Shown here one piece after another: positions 53,087 to 62,738 of a stretch of 64,000 bases of DNA (position 1 is its first letter; each line of letters opens with the position of its first letter). The notes beneath the pieces were generated by a model, which saw only the letters and a list, made by a program, of their open reading frames with translations, searched no databases and was not told where the DNA came from. The translations under genes were made by a program, and so were the position numbers. Source of the stretch: Arcanobacterium canis. GTDB lineage: Bacteria; Actinomycetota; Actinomycetes; Actinomycetales; Actinomycetaceae. Location: NCBI RefSeq assembly GCF_029625435.1, contig NZ_CP121208.1, forward strand, positions 248,001 through 312,000, given 5' to 3'.

Positions 53087-54973
53087 CTAGATCCAGGATG
53101 GCAACCACATGTGTGCTTGCCAGAACCACTGAGGAATCGGAGTTCCGAGCCACAGCGGCAACCAGAAGATTGAGGCGATGACGATCACTGCAACGAAAAT
53201 TCCACTAAAGATTTTCGATGCACGGTTAGGGAACCCGGTTGTGACACGCTCCGACGAAGGCAACATATCGGTCATCCATGCCAGTCCATACACCAGTGCC
53301 AACACAACGAATGGAACGAAAGCCACAGCGTAGAACTGGAAGATTGTGCGATCAGTGTAATTGAGCCACGGCGCCCAAAGCGCCAGGTAGCCTGCGAGAA
53401 TCGCCCATGCGCGCCAATCTCTACGGATCACCGCCATCGCGATCACGACGAACAGAGCTGCCAGGGCAGCCCACCACATCAGTGGATTTCCGATTGAGGT
53501 GATCGCGCTGACGCATTCATCTGACCAACACGATCCCTTGGGCATGACCTCTGTTCCCTTCCAGTAGAAACTCACTGGCCTCCACTGAAACAGCCATTGC
53601 CATGCCTGCGACTGATAGTCGTGAGGTGTGGCAAGACTGGTGTGGAATGCATACGACTCAAGATGCCAGTGCAACCATGAATTAACGACGTCGGGGGCCC
53701 AGCTCAACGGCATGGCGATTTGTTCGTCTGGTGGGAGGGTGGCATTCGCGGCGATCTGATCGGTAGCCCACTGACGATCCCAGCCATGGGGATTGATAAA
53801 CCACGGTGTGAAAGCAACGATGTACGTCACGATTGCAGGAGGAACGAGTTGGACGAAGGCAGGAATGCCCTCACGGAACGTCCCAGCTCCAAACCACAGA
53901 CGCGCTCCAACAGCCTTCCGCGCAGTGATTCCCCACGCGAAAATCACTAGGCCGAATACCGCAATCACATACAGGCCAGACCATTTCACCGACGTCGATA
54001 AGCCAAGGAAAAGTGCTGCGAGCAGTATCCACGGGCGGAAGAATAAGGACGGGCCCCACGGGTCGTGGGGACTGAGAGTTTCAAAATCAGGGGTGGGAGA
54101 TTCCTCAGGAATAGAGGGTGTAGCGAGGGGAGGTTCGTCTTCGTGAATATGATGCATTCCGACGCGAGAAAGCATCATATCAGCAAGAGACTTGCTGTTC
54201 GTTGCCGGGTGTTGTTCTGAAGGTATGGGGCGAGGATCGGCGTCTATTGCGGCATGTACCTGCAAAGTTCCATGTGCGACGCGATGTGCGAGCCGCGCAC
54301 GTGACCACTCACGATCGCGCAGAATCGCCCAGAATGCGATCAACACAAACAGCGAAATCATGTTGTCGAGCAAGCCTGCCCGCGACATCGTAATCGCGAG
54401 CCCATCTAGTGCCACAAAAATTCCAGCGATTGCCGCCAGAGGCAGAGAACGGAACAGTCGCAAGGTGATTCGCACGAGCAAGGCGGCAACGATTACGCCG
54501 CATATCGCCGTCGTGAAACGCCATCCGTATCCGGTTGTGTCTCCGGCGATTCTCATGCCTTCGCCAATCAGCCACTTGCCAAATGGCGGATGCACCCAGC
54601 GGTCAGGAGTGTTGGTGACAAGATCACCGAGTGGAGAGCCACTTTGAACAGCGGAAATGAAGCGCTCATTGACATCTTTCGCATCGGACCATGCACGCTC
54701 GTAGCCCCAATGGAGCATCGAGTACCCACCTTTGACGTAATAGGTTTCGTCAAAAATGATCTCGTTCGGGAAATCGAGGCGAACGAAACGAACTACCGCT
54801 GCAATCAGCGTGATCACCGCCGTCGTGATCCAACCATAAAGGCGTACTTGGGCGGTCAGCACTGTGCCAAGAGGGTCAAGCCCAAGCTTGGCCCGCAGGA
54901 AATTTTCAAAACGCCATGCATCGTCAGTCCCAAGCGTGAGCGTTTGTACCGTGGAGTTCTCTTTTGTGGTCAC
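53087..54973 (-). CDS. pmt: Protein O-mannosyltransferase (PMT family)
   Basis: Transfers mannose from polyprenyl-phosphate-mannose to secreted proteins at the membrane. It is 628 aa with ~11 TM segments, the catalytic Asp-Glu in IIFDETYYVKGGY, the HPPFGKW motif, and an extra soluble insert (~250-300) between TM segments. I choose the GTG at 54973 because TAGTAT (54981-54986, minus strand) lies seven bases upstream, giving a leaderless mRNA; ATG 54982 and 55003 have no start signal. The divergent neighbour order with rsmI is a conserved actinobacterial synteny. Confidence 0.9.
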   Translation of the reverse strand: MTTKENSTVQTLTLGTDDAWRFENFLRAKLGLDPLGTVLTAQVRLYGWITTAVITLIAAVVRFVRLDFPNEIIFDETYYVKGGYSMLHWGYERAWSDAKDVNERFISAVQSGSPLGDLVTNTPDRWVHPPFGKWLIGEGMRIAGDTTGYGWRFTTAICGVIVAALLVRITLRLFRSLPLAAIAGIFVALDGLAITMSRAGLLDNMISLFVLIAFWAILRDREWSRARLAHRVAHGTLQVHAAIDADPRPIPSEQHPATNSKSLADMMLSRVGMHHIHEDEPPLATPSIPEESPTPDFETLSPHDPWGPSLFFRPWILLAALFLGLSTSVKWSGLYVIAVFGLVIFAWGITARKAVGARLWFGAGTFREGIPAFVQLVPPAIVTYIVAFTPWFINPHGWDRQWATDQIAANATLPPDEQIAMPLSWAPDVVNSWLHWHLESYAFHTSLATPHDYQSQAWQWLFQWRPVSFYWKGTEVMPKGSCWSDECVSAITSIGNPLMWWAALAALFVVIAMAVIRRDWRAWAILAGYLALWAPWLNYTDRTIFQFYAVAFVPFVVLALVYGLAWMTDMLPSSERVTTGFPNRASKIFSGIFVAVIVIASIFWLPLWLGTPIPQWFWQAHMWLPSWI

Positions 54974-54980
54974 AGACCAC

Positions 54981-54986
54981 ATACTA
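54981..54986 (-). promoter_or_regulatory. Leaderless -10 box of pmt
   Basis: TAGTAT on the minus strand, seven bases before the GTG at 54973; this decides the start. Confidence 0.5.
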
Positions 54987-55061
54987 GCGGGAGTGTGTGG
55001 CATTTTTTCTGTGCATTGCCATATCCCTGCCCAGCCACCGGCGTCGTGACAAAACCGTCGG

Positions 55062-55067
55062 TAGACT
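55062..55067 (+). promoter_or_regulatory. Leaderless -10 box of the metallopeptidase gene
   Basis: TAGACT lies six bases before the ATG at 55074. Confidence 0.55.
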
Positions 55068-55073
55068 AGCGCC

Positions 55074-55418
55074 ATGGTCGAAATGAGCGAAGAAGAATTC
55101 GAAGAACTCGTTGCTGATGCGCTAGATGAAATTCCCCAGGCATTCATCGAACGGCTCACCAATGTCGTCTTCCTCATCGAGGACGAACCTGATGGCGACG
55201 ATCCTGACCTGCTCGGTGTCTATGACGGTTTCGCACAAACTGACGGCGATTTTGATTTCGCTGAACCGAACAGAATCATTATTTTCCGCGGACCGACCTT
55301 GCGCATGTGCGCCAGTAAAGAAGAGGTTGCGGCAGAAGTCAGGATCACAGTATTTCACGAGGTTGCGCACTACTTCGGCATTGAGGATGACGAACTCGGT
55401 GAACTTGGCTGGGCATAA
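55074..55418 (+). CDS. Minimal zinc metallopeptidase-family protein
   Basis: A 114-aa protein of the small actinobacterial metallopeptidase family: an acidic N-terminus (MSEEEFEELVADALDEIPQ) and a C-terminal zincin motif HEVAHYFGIEDDEL (HExxH plus a downstream Asp/Glu) near residue 95. Its substrate and role are unknown. It has a leaderless promoter and is divergent from pmt; it precedes rsmI by 36 bp. Confidence 0.85.
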   Translation: MVEMSEEEFEELVADALDEIPQAFIERLTNVVFLIEDEPDGDDPDLLGVYDGFAQTDGDFDFAEPNRIIIFRGPTLRMCASKEEVAAEVRITVFHEVAHYFGIEDDELGELGWA

Positions 55419-55441
55419 CGCCTCAGAGTGGAGTTGACGCG

Positions 55442-55447
55442 TAGAAT
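55442..55447 (+). promoter_or_regulatory. Leaderless -10 box of rsmI
   Basis: TAGAAT lies seven bases before the ATG at 55455, with no ribosome binding site. Confidence 0.5.
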
Positions 55448-55454
55448 CTGATCC

Positions 55455-56270
55455 ATGATTGTTCTTGCCGCAACACCCCTGGGAAATGACGGCGATGCGT
55501 CGGTGCGCTTGCGTCGCGAACTTGAAGGTGCCTCGTTGATCGCTGCCGAGGACACACGCCGACTGCGTGCTCTTGCGTCGCGGCTTGGGATAGAAATTTC
55601 GGCGCCCGTGATCGCCTACCACGATCACAACGAGGCGGAGAAAGCACCCGGTCTTATTGCGCAGGCGAAGGCGGGTGCGCGTATCGTCATGGTATCTGAT
55701 GCGGGGATGCCGTCGGTGTCCGACCCTGGGTATCGTCTGGTATCTCAGGCGGCCGACGCCGGCGTCCCCGTCACCGTTGTTCCTGGCCCGTCAGCCGTAC
55801 TGACGGCTTTGGCGATCTCTGGTTTGGCTTCAGATCGTTTTACATTCGAGGGATTTTTACCTCGAAAGGCTACTCAACTTGTTCAGGTGCTTGAGGCGCT
55901 TGCGGATGAGGAACGAACGATGGTGTTTTTTGAATCACCGCGCCGACTTGCGGCCTCCCTTGCTGCCGCTGCGGAGGTGTTTGGTGACGATCGCCGAGCT
56001 GTGGTGTGCCGCGAGCTGACGAAGATCCATGAAGAAGTCGTCCGAGGCACTTTGGGAGAACTCAACAAGTGGGCCAAGAGAGAGATCCTGGGCGAAATTG
56101 CACTTGTGATTGAGGGTGCTCCTGCTGCAGCGTTTTCCAACGCTGCAGTGGATGAAGTTGTGGAACTCACTCGCCTTGGCCTGCGAATGAAAGATGCAGC
56201 CGGCCATGTGGCCGCCCGCGAAGGGCTCCGAAAAAAGGAACTCTACGAGGCGGCACTGGACAGAAAGTGA
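55455..56270 (+). CDS. rsmI: 16S rRNA (cytidine1402-2'-O)-methyltransferase RsmI
   Basis: A 271-aa tetrapyrrole-methylase-fold enzyme that 2'-O-methylates C1402 of 16S rRNA in the decoding centre. Motifs are [43 protein letters not shown] (SAM binding) and [12 protein letters not shown]. Its stop codon lies in a palindrome shared with the convergent nicotinamidase-like gene. Confidence 0.95.
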   Translation: MIVLAATPLGNDGDASVRLRRELEGASLIAAEDTRRLRALASRLGIEISAPVIAYHDHNEAEKAPGLIAQAKAGARIVMVSDAGMPSVSDPGYRLVSQAADAGVPVTVVPGPSAVLTALAISGLASDRFTFEGFLPRKATQLVQVLEALADEERTMVFFESPRRLAASLAAAAEVFGDDRRAVVCRELTKIHEEVVRGTLGELNKWAKREILGEIALVIEGAPAAAFSNAAVDEVVELTRLGLRMKDAAGHVAAREGLRKKELYEAALDRK

Positions 56271-56283
56271 TCGCTAGCGATCA
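56268..56283. other. 16-bp palindrome containing both stop codons of convergent genes
   Basis: TGATCGCTAGCGATCA contains the TGA of rsmI (plus strand) and the TGA of the nicotinamidase-like gene (minus strand). Only 10 bp separate the two coding regions. Confidence 0.85.
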
Positions 56284-57342
56284 GCGAAGATCGGAGAAAT
56301 CGAAGTCGGAGTCGTCGGCTTCGTCGGAGAAATCGATATCCTCATCGATCCCCAGGTCATCTAAATCGAAGTTGTCCAGGTCGTATCCGCTCAAATCTTC
56401 GGCGTCGGTTTCGAGTGCGATATTTGACAGCTCTTCGTCTTCACCGTCCGAGGTAAGCTCCGTTCCGTCTTCTTCGTCGTAGCCGTCCTCCTCAAATGCG
56501 TCGCGGCCAATTGCGCGTCCGCGCAGCTCGGAGCGGTCGAAATCTGCTGCACCCCATTCGTCTCCTTCAAGATCGTCGGGGATACCGTCGTTATTGAGGT
56601 CATCGGCGTCGGCATCATACTCGTCACGACTGAAGGGGACGTCGAGTCGGCCACCGACAAAGGGGCTTTCGTCGGCGGCTTTTGTGTGAGAGTCACCAAA
56701 GCCGTCGTCCATGTATTCATCTGACCAGGGAAGTTCTGATTCGTCCTCTTCGTAGAATCCGAATGCTTCTCCAGAGGGAATCTGCTCAACGCCCGCTTCA
56801 TCCATGATTTCGCGTGCCGATACGCCAAGCTCAGCACTGACAGGAACCGTGAGATCGGAGAAGACTCGTGTGGGCCACCCCAAGCGCAAGGCGTCGAGAG
56901 CGGTTTCCTTCACGCAGTGAGACTCAGCGATGCCAACGACATCGACAGCCTGAATATCGGCTGCACGCAAAATCTGCTCAAGTGAGCGGCCTTCTTTATC
57001 GTTACCTTCGAAACCTGAATACACCGCATCGTATTCGCCTTTCTTGACCGAGGCGTCAATGGGGAGTGATGCGATGGCTTCGTGAAGCTCGGCTTCAGCA
57101 CTTCCGGCGATTCCGTGGGGAGGCCAGGTATCAACAAAATCAGGAGTTGATGAAAAATGCTCACCCGGATCAATGTGCCAATCTTGGGTGGTGACAATCA
57201 ATTCATATTCGTCGGCGTATTCGGTCACGAAATCTGCAATACGTTCAGCCACGGCGTCACCGCCTTCGACGGCGAGCGCTCCACCTTCGGTGAACGTTGG
57301 TTGAACGTCAACAATGAGGAGTGCGCGGGTCGGATTTTCCAC
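56281..57342 (-). CDS. Nicotinamidase/isochorismatase-like protein with long acidic tail
   Basis: Residues ~1-190 form a PncA-like cysteine hydrolase: D12 in LLIVDVQPTF, a metal site in TTQDWHIDPGEHFS, Lys in SVKKGEYDAVYSGF, and Cys near 142 in GIAESHCVKETALDAL. It should deamidate nicotinamide in the NAD salvage pathway. Residues ~195-353 are a separate, mostly disordered Asp/Glu-rich extension, absent from ordinary PncA. No partner gene is adjacent, and the tail may mediate interaction. Confidence 0.85.
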   Translation of the reverse strand: MENPTRALLIVDVQPTFTEGGALAVEGGDAVAERIADFVTEYADEYELIVTTQDWHIDPGEHFSSTPDFVDTWPPHGIAGSAEAELHEAIASLPIDASVKKGEYDAVYSGFEGNDKEGRSLEQILRAADIQAVDVVGIAESHCVKETALDALRLGWPTRVFSDLTVPVSAELGVSAREIMDEAGVEQIPSGEAFGFYEEDESELPWSDEYMDDGFGDSHTKAADESPFVGGRLDVPFSRDEYDADADDLNNDGIPDDLEGDEWGAADFDRSELRGRAIGRDAFEEDGYDEEDGTELTSDGEDEELSNIALETDAEDLSGYDLDNFDLDDLGIDEDIDFSDEADDSDFDFSDLR

Positions 57343-57502
57343 AATATACCTGCCTTCGTGTTGTCTGAAGCGGCGTCGGCGCCTGACTTACCTACCTACT
57401 GACAGTCTAAACTTTCGTGCGTATTGTTGACAGTATTACGCCAATAGCGCGACGGTTGTGAGCTGGTTTTCGCAGGAACTCGCGCGATGCGCGCCCGGGT
57501 TC

Positions 57503-57508
57503 TAAACT
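57503..57508 (+). promoter_or_regulatory. Leaderless -10 box of metG
   Basis: TAAACT lies six bases before the ATG at 57515, and there is no ribosome binding site. Confidence 0.5.
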
Positions 57509-57514
57509 TGAGAT

Positions 57515-59326
57515 ATGTCAAAAATCCTTTCTGCAGTTGCATGGCCCTATGCCAACGGCCCGCGTCACATCGGACACGTGGCAGGTTTTGGTGTTCCTTC
57601 GGATGTTTTTTCACGCTACATGCGAATGCGTGGTCACGATGTCCTGATGGTGTCGGGCACTGATGAGCACGGCACGCCAATTCTCGTCGCAGCTGATAAA
57701 GAAGGTGTGAGCCCCCAAGAGCTCGCTGACAAGAACAACCGCATCATCGTTGAAGACCTTGTAAACCTTGGTCTTTCGTACGATCTATTCACCCGAACCA
57801 CCACTGTTAATCACGAGCAGGTGGTTCAAGATTTGTTCCGTGGCTGCCGCGATAACGGATACATGGTGGTTCACAAGACCCCTGTCGCAATTGACCCGCA
57901 AACGGGCAACACTCTTCCTGATCGCTACATTGAGGGCACATGCCCCATTTGTGGTGCTGCTGGCGCTCGCGGCGATCAGTGCGATACCTGTGGCAATCAG
58001 CTTGATCCTCAGGATCTGATCAACCCGGTCTCGAAAGTGTCGGGCCTGCCCCCGCAGTTCAAGACCACTGAACACTACTTCCTCGACCTGCCCAAGCTCG
58101 CTGGGGCGCTCGGCGAATGGCTGGACGCAGTGGAAGAAGACGGCACGTGGCGTCCAAATGTTATCTCCTTCTCGAAGCACCTCCTTGAAGACGTGCGTCC
58201 GCGTGCGATGAGCCGAGATATTTCTTGGGGAATTCCGGTTCCTGGTTGGGAAGATAAGCCGAACAAACGTCTGTACGTGTGGTTCGATGCCGTCGTCGGC
58301 TACTTGTCTGCCTCGATTGAATGGGCACGCCGCCGTGCTAAGGCAGGTAAGGGGACTGCAGACGACTGGCGCGAGTGGTGGACTAACCCGGAAGCGCTGT
58401 CCTACTACTTCATGGGCAAAGACAACATCGTCTTCCACTCCCAGATTTGGCCAGCGGAGCTGCTTGCATATAACGGCGAGGGCTGTGAGGGGGGAGAGCC
58501 GGGAGCGTTCGGCCGTTTGAATCTGCCCACTCAAGTTGTGGCTTCGGAGTTCCTGACGATGGAGGGCAAGAAGTTCTCATCGTCAAAGAATGTTGTCATT
58601 TACGTGCGTGATCTTCTCTCGCGTTATCAGGCCGATGCCTTGCGTTACTTCATTTCGATTGCTGGGCCGGAAACGTCCGATTCCGATTTCACCTGGAGCG
58701 AGTTTGTCCGTCGCAATAATTCCGAGCTTGTGGCTGGCTGGGGTAATCTCGTCAACCGCACGGGTGCGATGATCGCGAAGAAATTCGGTGAAATTCCTGC
58801 TGCTGGCACCCGCGAGGATATCGATAACGAACTTCTCAAGCACATCCGTGAGGGCTTTGAGACCGTTGGAGACCTCATCGGTTCGCATCAGCAGCGCGCG
58901 GCGCTCGCCGAAATCATGCGCCTTGTGGGCGAGGCGAACGCTTATGTGGCACGCACTGAGCCGTTCAAGCTCAAGGCCCCTGAAGAGCAGCCACGTTTGG
59001 CAACCGTTTTGAATACCTTGATTCAGGCGGTGTCTGATCTGAACACGATGATGAGTGTCTTCTTGCCGCATTCCTCGAACGTGATTGACGCTATCCTCGG
59101 TGGCGATGGAACGATTGCGCCGATGCCGCAGCTGGTTGAGACTGAAGACATCGACAACGGTCACCCGTTCCCGATCATCACCGGTGATTATACGAACGTT
59201 CGTGCATGGGAGCCTCGTGATGTGGTTCCCGGCACTCCGATCTCCAAGCCGATCCCGGCATTCCAGAAGCTCGATGAGTCGGTTGTGGGCGAAGAGCTCG
59301 CACGACTGGGTTTAGTCGAGGAGTAA
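57515..59326 (+). CDS. metG: Methionyl-tRNA synthetase
   Basis: Charges tRNA-Met, including the initiator. It is a 603-aa class I synthetase: HIGH-type motif [16 protein letters not shown], a zinc knuckle (CPICG ... CDTCG) near residues 144-161, a KMSKS variant KKFSSSKN near 350, and an anticodon-binding helical domain at the C-terminus. There is no C-terminal tRNA-binding extension. The TTG of tatD follows after 3 bp. Confidence 0.97.
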   Translation: MSKILSAVAWPYANGPRHIGHVAGFGVPSDVFSRYMRMRGHDVLMVSGTDEHGTPILVAADKEGVSPQELADKNNRIIVEDLVNLGLSYDLFTRTTTVNHEQVVQDLFRGCRDNGYMVVHKTPVAIDPQTGNTLPDRYIEGTCPICGAAGARGDQCDTCGNQLDPQDLINPVSKVSGLPPQFKTTEHYFLDLPKLAGALGEWLDAVEEDGTWRPNVISFSKHLLEDVRPRAMSRDISWGIPVPGWEDKPNKRLYVWFDAVVGYLSASIEWARRRAKAGKGTADDWREWWTNPEALSYYFMGKDNIVFHSQIWPAELLAYNGEGCEGGEPGAFGRLNLPTQVVASEFLTMEGKKFSSSKNVVIYVRDLLSRYQADALRYFISIAGPETSDSDFTWSEFVRRNNSELVAGWGNLVNRTGAMIAKKFGEIPAAGTREDIDNELLKHIREGFETVGDLIGSHQQRAALAEIMRLVGEANAYVARTEPFKLKAPEEQPRLATVLNTLIQAVSDLNTMMSVFLPHSSNVIDAILGGDGTIAPMPQLVETEDIDNGHPFPIITGDYTNVRAWEPRDVVPGTPISKPIPAFQKLDESVVGEELARLGLVEE

Positions 59327-59329
59327 AAT

Positions 59330-60292
59330 TTGGGCAATTCGGCCTCAAAGAAGCGCCGGCGAAGCCTCCTTCCGGATGTTCCGCCGGCGCTTGCTCATGC
59401 AATCGTTGACAACCACACCCACATTGAGATCTCTGGCCCTGGGATAAGCTTTGATCCTGCTGATCAACAAATCAGTGAGGATCCCGAGGGGTGGCGTTAC
59501 CCGCCGACTCTGGGGAACCAGCTTGCTGTGATGGAGAGCGTCGGGGTGCGTGCAGCAATCACGTCTGGATGTGAAGTTCCGGCGCTCACGCCCACGTATG
59601 AGCTGGCTCAGTCAGTTCCAAATATTTTTGCAGCATTGGCAATTCACCCGAACGAAGCGGCGATGCACGCCGGTGTACGCGAGATCGCTCCAGATGGTCT
59701 TGAACCCGATCCACAACTTCATCACGAGCAGTACTCCCTTCACGATGCCATCGAGCAGGTTGCCCAGTTGGCAACAGCAGATGACGTGGTGGCGATTGGT
59801 GAGACTGGCTTGGACTACTTTCGTACTGGCGAGGCGGGTAAGGAAGCGCAGAAGCGTTCGTTCCGTGAGCACATTGCGCTCGCAAAAGAGCTCGGCAAGC
59901 CGATGCAAATCCACGATCGTGACGCTCATGCCGACGTTGTCGAAATTCTTCTGGCTGACGGAGCTCCTGAAGGAACTGTTTTCCACTGTTTTTCCGGCGA
60001 CGCGGAGCTGGCGCAGATTTTGGCAGAAAACGGCTGGTATGCATCGTTTGCTGGCACGGTGACGTACCCCGCTAATGACTTCTTGCGTGAGGCGCTTGCA
60101 GTGCTGCCAGCGGAATTGATCTTGGTCGAAACAGATGCTCCGTATCTGACCCCGGTTCCGTTCCGAGGACATCCGAATGCGATATGGGGCAGTGTTTACA
60201 CTGCTCGTGCTCTGGCTCAGTACCGCTCAGTGAGTGAAGAAGAATGGTGTACACAGTTGGATGCCAATACATCGCGCGTGTATGGAATTTGA
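59330..60292 (+). CDS. tatD: TatD-family deoxyribonuclease
   Basis: A 320-aa metal-dependent TIM-barrel nuclease with the metal ligands in NHTHIE, GETGLDYFRTG, QIHDRDAHADV, VFHCFSGD and LVETDAPYLTP. It starts at a rare TTG preceded by GAGGAG (59319-59324). It is 3 bp after metG and within the conserved metG-tatD-rpfB-ksgA-ispE series. Confidence 0.93.
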   Translation: MGNSASKKRRRSLLPDVPPALAHAIVDNHTHIEISGPGISFDPADQQISEDPEGWRYPPTLGNQLAVMESVGVRAAITSGCEVPALTPTYELAQSVPNIFAALAIHPNEAAMHAGVREIAPDGLEPDPQLHHEQYSLHDAIEQVAQLATADDVVAIGETGLDYFRTGEAGKEAQKRSFREHIALAKELGKPMQIHDRDAHADVVEILLADGAPEGTVFHCFSGDAELAQILAENGWYASFAGTVTYPANDFLREALAVLPAELILVETDAPYLTPVPFRGHPNAIWGSVYTARALAQYRSVSEEEWCTQLDANTSRVYGI

Positions 60293-60372
60293 ACGAAATG
60301 TGCTGTTTTTGCAACCAATAAGTGGGAGCCGCCGCAAATCCCTTGCGAAAGATCACGTTTTGATTACAATCG

Positions 60373-60388
60373 GTAACTAGTAAATAAC
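60373..60388 (+). promoter_or_regulatory. GTAAC direct repeat upstream of the G5/transglycosylase gene
   Basis: GTAAC-TAGTAA-ATAAC (N6 spacing) has a nearby GTTAC at 60394-60398. The same GTAAC/GTTAC-N6 pattern precedes the NlpC/P60 gene. This is a possible binding site of an OmpR-family (MtrA-like) regulator. Confidence 0.5.
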
Positions 60389-60409
60389 GAACAGTTACTG
60401 GAGTACACA

Positions 60410-61738
60410 TTGGCTACTGAAAACTCGGTTGAAGCTCTGTTTGGCGATCATGCCCTCGAAGAGCCGATTCGTCCTGGAACGCGTCGAGCACGCCGTGCCG
60501 CAGAGCGACAGGCAGAGTGTCACGCACGAGAAGCAGAAGCTCTTGCTGGTGAATTGCTGATGCCACAGAACAATCAAGCTGAACAGGCTGCCCAGGCCGG
60601 TCAGTCTCAGTCACCTGCGTGCGTGGATGAGCCAGCTGGTGTGATTCCAGCCGATGATGCTGATGAGAGTGCGGCGAGCGAACTCGATGGTTCCGCGTCG
60701 CCAGATACTGAAGAGATTCCCGCCGTCACCGATGCCCAGAGTGCCGAAGCTGCCGAATCGGAGATGAGCGACGTTGCCCCGGCTCGCCGCTTCGTTCTGT
60801 GGCGGCGTGCGACTGCGGCGGGGATTGTCCTCGCCTCGGTAGCGACGGTGTCGTCCTTTGTCTTGTCGAACACTGACTCTCATTTTCAGGCGCAAGCTGC
60901 TGCCAAGGGGAGCCGTGCTGTCCTCGTTCGTGCCACGTCAACGTCTGTCTCGGATGCCTCAGCTGATGTGTCGTTCACGGCACGTATTGGAGGAAAAGAC
61001 GTCGCGGTCCGCGCACGTGCAGGGCAAACGTACGGTGAGGCGCTAGCGGCAGCCAAGCTTGGTGTCGATGCCGACGACGAGGTCTCTGTTGGTTTGGGAA
61101 CCGCAGTGAAGGACGGTGCGACGATCACCGTCGTGAAGGTGGATGTGCGTACCGAATCTCGTCCTTACAATGAAAAGTTCACCACCACCCGCAAGGAAAC
61201 CGCTGACCTTCCCAAAGGCGAAACAAAAACCGAAACTGAGGGCAAGGATGGTCAGGGTAGCCGCACGTACCGCGTGACATTCCGTGACGGTGAAAAGGTT
61301 GGTGAAGATATCCTTTTCACTTCCTCCACGCAGAAGCGGATCGATGAAGTCGTGCTTGTTGGCACGGGTAATAAGGAAGAGATCGCCGCGAAAGAAGCGA
61401 AGAGCGCTGGTATCGTCGCAGGCCCACCGGCAAGCCCAGGTAGTGCGCGTGCAATTGCACAGTCGATGCTGGCGTCCTATGGCTGGGGGCCAGAGCAGTT
61501 CGCCTACCTCGATTACTTGTGGCAGCGTGAGTCGAACTGGCGTTATGACGTCGCAAATCCGTCGTCGGGGGCCTACGGGATTCCGCAGGCGCTGCCGGGT
61601 TCGAAGATGGCCTCGGCAGGTGCTGACTGGCGAACGAACCCTGCCACCCAGATCAAGTGGGGATTGGGCTACATTAAGGCCCGCTATGGAAGCCCGGCTG
61701 GTGCTGTGGCCCATTCGCGTGCGACAGGCTGGTACTGA
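60410..61738 (+). CDS. G5-domain secreted lytic transglycosylase at the rpfB locus
   Basis: A 442-aa protein with a ~125-residue acidic cytoplasmic N-terminus, a TM anchor ([20 protein letters not shown]), a DUF348-like segment, a G5 domain (residues ~247-325, [19 protein letters not shown]), and a C-terminal transglycosylase (~345-442) with catalytic Glu E374 in WQRESNW. The catalytic domain resembles SLT-type lysozyme-like domains seen in bifidobacteria and Actinomyces rather than the canonical Rpf fold. The TTG start has GGAG six bases upstream. The position between tatD and ksgA equals rpfB of mycobacteria. Confidence 0.85.
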   Translation: MATENSVEALFGDHALEEPIRPGTRRARRAAERQAECHAREAEALAGELLMPQNNQAEQAAQAGQSQSPACVDEPAGVIPADDADESAASELDGSASPDTEEIPAVTDAQSAEAAESEMSDVAPARRFVLWRRATAAGIVLASVATVSSFVLSNTDSHFQAQAAAKGSRAVLVRATSTSVSDASADVSFTARIGGKDVAVRARAGQTYGEALAAAKLGVDADDEVSVGLGTAVKDGATITVVKVDVRTESRPYNEKFTTTRKETADLPKGETKTETEGKDGQGSRTYRVTFRDGEKVGEDILFTSSTQKRIDEVVLVGTGNKEEIAAKEAKSAGIVAGPPASPGSARAIAQSMLASYGWGPEQFAYLDYLWQRESNWRYDVANPSSGAYGIPQALPGSKMASAGADWRTNPATQIKWGLGYIKARYGSPAGAVAHSRATGWY

Positions 61739-61755
61739 TCGCGCGGTATGGCGGT

Positions 61756-61761
61756 TATACT
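61756..61761 (+). promoter_or_regulatory. Leaderless -10 box of ksgA
   Basis: TATACT lies six bases before the ATG at 61768. Confidence 0.55.
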
Positions 61762-61767
61762 TCCACT

Positions 61768-62631
61768 ATGCAGTTACTCGGCCCGGTTCAGATTCGCGAA
61801 CTCGCGCAACGTCTTGGCGTTTCACCCACGAAAGCTCTTGGACAGAACTTCGTGCATGATTCTGGTTCTGTGCGCAAAATTGCGCGTGACGCCGGTGTGT
61901 CAGGTTCCAGTCGTGTGCTTGAAGTTGGGCCGGGGCTCGGTTCCCTAACACTTGCCCTGCTGGAAACAGGGGCTGAGGTATCTGCAGTGGAAATTGATCC
62001 TCCGCTCGCCGCTGCACTGGAAAACACGGTTGCCGAATTTGCGCCACAGGCAAAAGAACGATTCGCTGTTGTGCTGCGAGACGCTATGACGATGACTGGC
62101 CCGGATTCGCTTGCGGTGCCCCCGGCGTCGTCGGGGCCGTTCATGCCGACGCACCTCGTGGCGAATCTTCCGTACAACGTGGCTGTTCCGATCTTGCTTA
62201 CCGCGCTCGAAACGTTGCCTAGCCTTGAGTCGGTCACCGTCATGGTGCAGTTGGAAGTGGCTGATCGCCTGGCCGCAAAGCCTGGTTCGCGTGTGTATGG
62301 GGTTCCGAGTGTGAAAGCGGCGTGGTATGCCGACGTGAGCCGCGGGGCAAAAATTTCTCGAAACGTTTTTTGGCCCGTTCCTAATGTCGATTCTGCGCTT
62401 GTCCACATGACCAGGCGCGAGCATCCACGCGGAGCGAGCCGCGAAGCTGTTTTCGAGGTGATTGATGCCGCCTTCGCTCAACGCCGCAAGACTTTGCGTG
62501 CTGCACTGACGACGTGGGCGGGTAGCCCTGCATTGGCAGAGGAAATTCTTTTGCGTGCCGGAATCGATCCCAAACAGCGCGGTGAAAAGCTCGAAATCGC
62601 AGACTTCGTGAAGATCGCGGCGGCGCGTTAA
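61768..62631 (+). CDS. rsmA: 16S rRNA (adenine1518/1519-N6)-dimethyltransferase KsgA
   Basis: A 287-aa enzyme that dimethylates two adenines in the 3'-terminal helix of 16S rRNA, a late step in ribosome assembly. Motifs are [10 protein letters not shown], the SAM loop [15 protein letters not shown] and the catalytic [11 protein letters not shown], followed by PxF-like [12 protein letters not shown]. It lies between the G5 protein and ispE, a conserved order. The upstream TATACT suggests its own leaderless transcript. Confidence 0.96.
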   Translation: MQLLGPVQIRELAQRLGVSPTKALGQNFVHDSGSVRKIARDAGVSGSSRVLEVGPGLGSLTLALLETGAEVSAVEIDPPLAAALENTVAEFAPQAKERFAVVLRDAMTMTGPDSLAVPPASSGPFMPTHLVANLPYNVAVPILLTALETLPSLESVTVMVQLEVADRLAAKPGSRVYGVPSVKAAWYADVSRGAKISRNVFWPVPNVDSALVHMTRREHPRGASREAVFEVIDAAFAQRRKTLRAALTTWAGSPALAEEILLRAGIDPKQRGEKLEIADFVKIAAAR

Positions 62632-62725
62632 TCGCGAGTCGTCGTCTCCTTGATTCTGGCTGTCACTCGAAATGGGAATATTCCCGGATTGCGAAACCGG
62701 GGTGAATGAAGTGTGTATCACGCCG

Positions 62726-62731
62726 TAGAAT
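62726..62731 (+). promoter_or_regulatory. Leaderless -10 box of ispE
   Basis: TAGAAT lies seven bases before the ATG at 62739; this favours 62739 over the in-frame ATGs at 62730 and 62706. Confidence 0.5.
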
Positions 62732-62738
62732 GAGTTCT

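Noticed and set aside
54982-55177. Longer N-terminus for the O-mannosyltransferase
   Set aside because: The added residues are Ser-rich, antisense to the metallopeptidase start, and lack family similarity.
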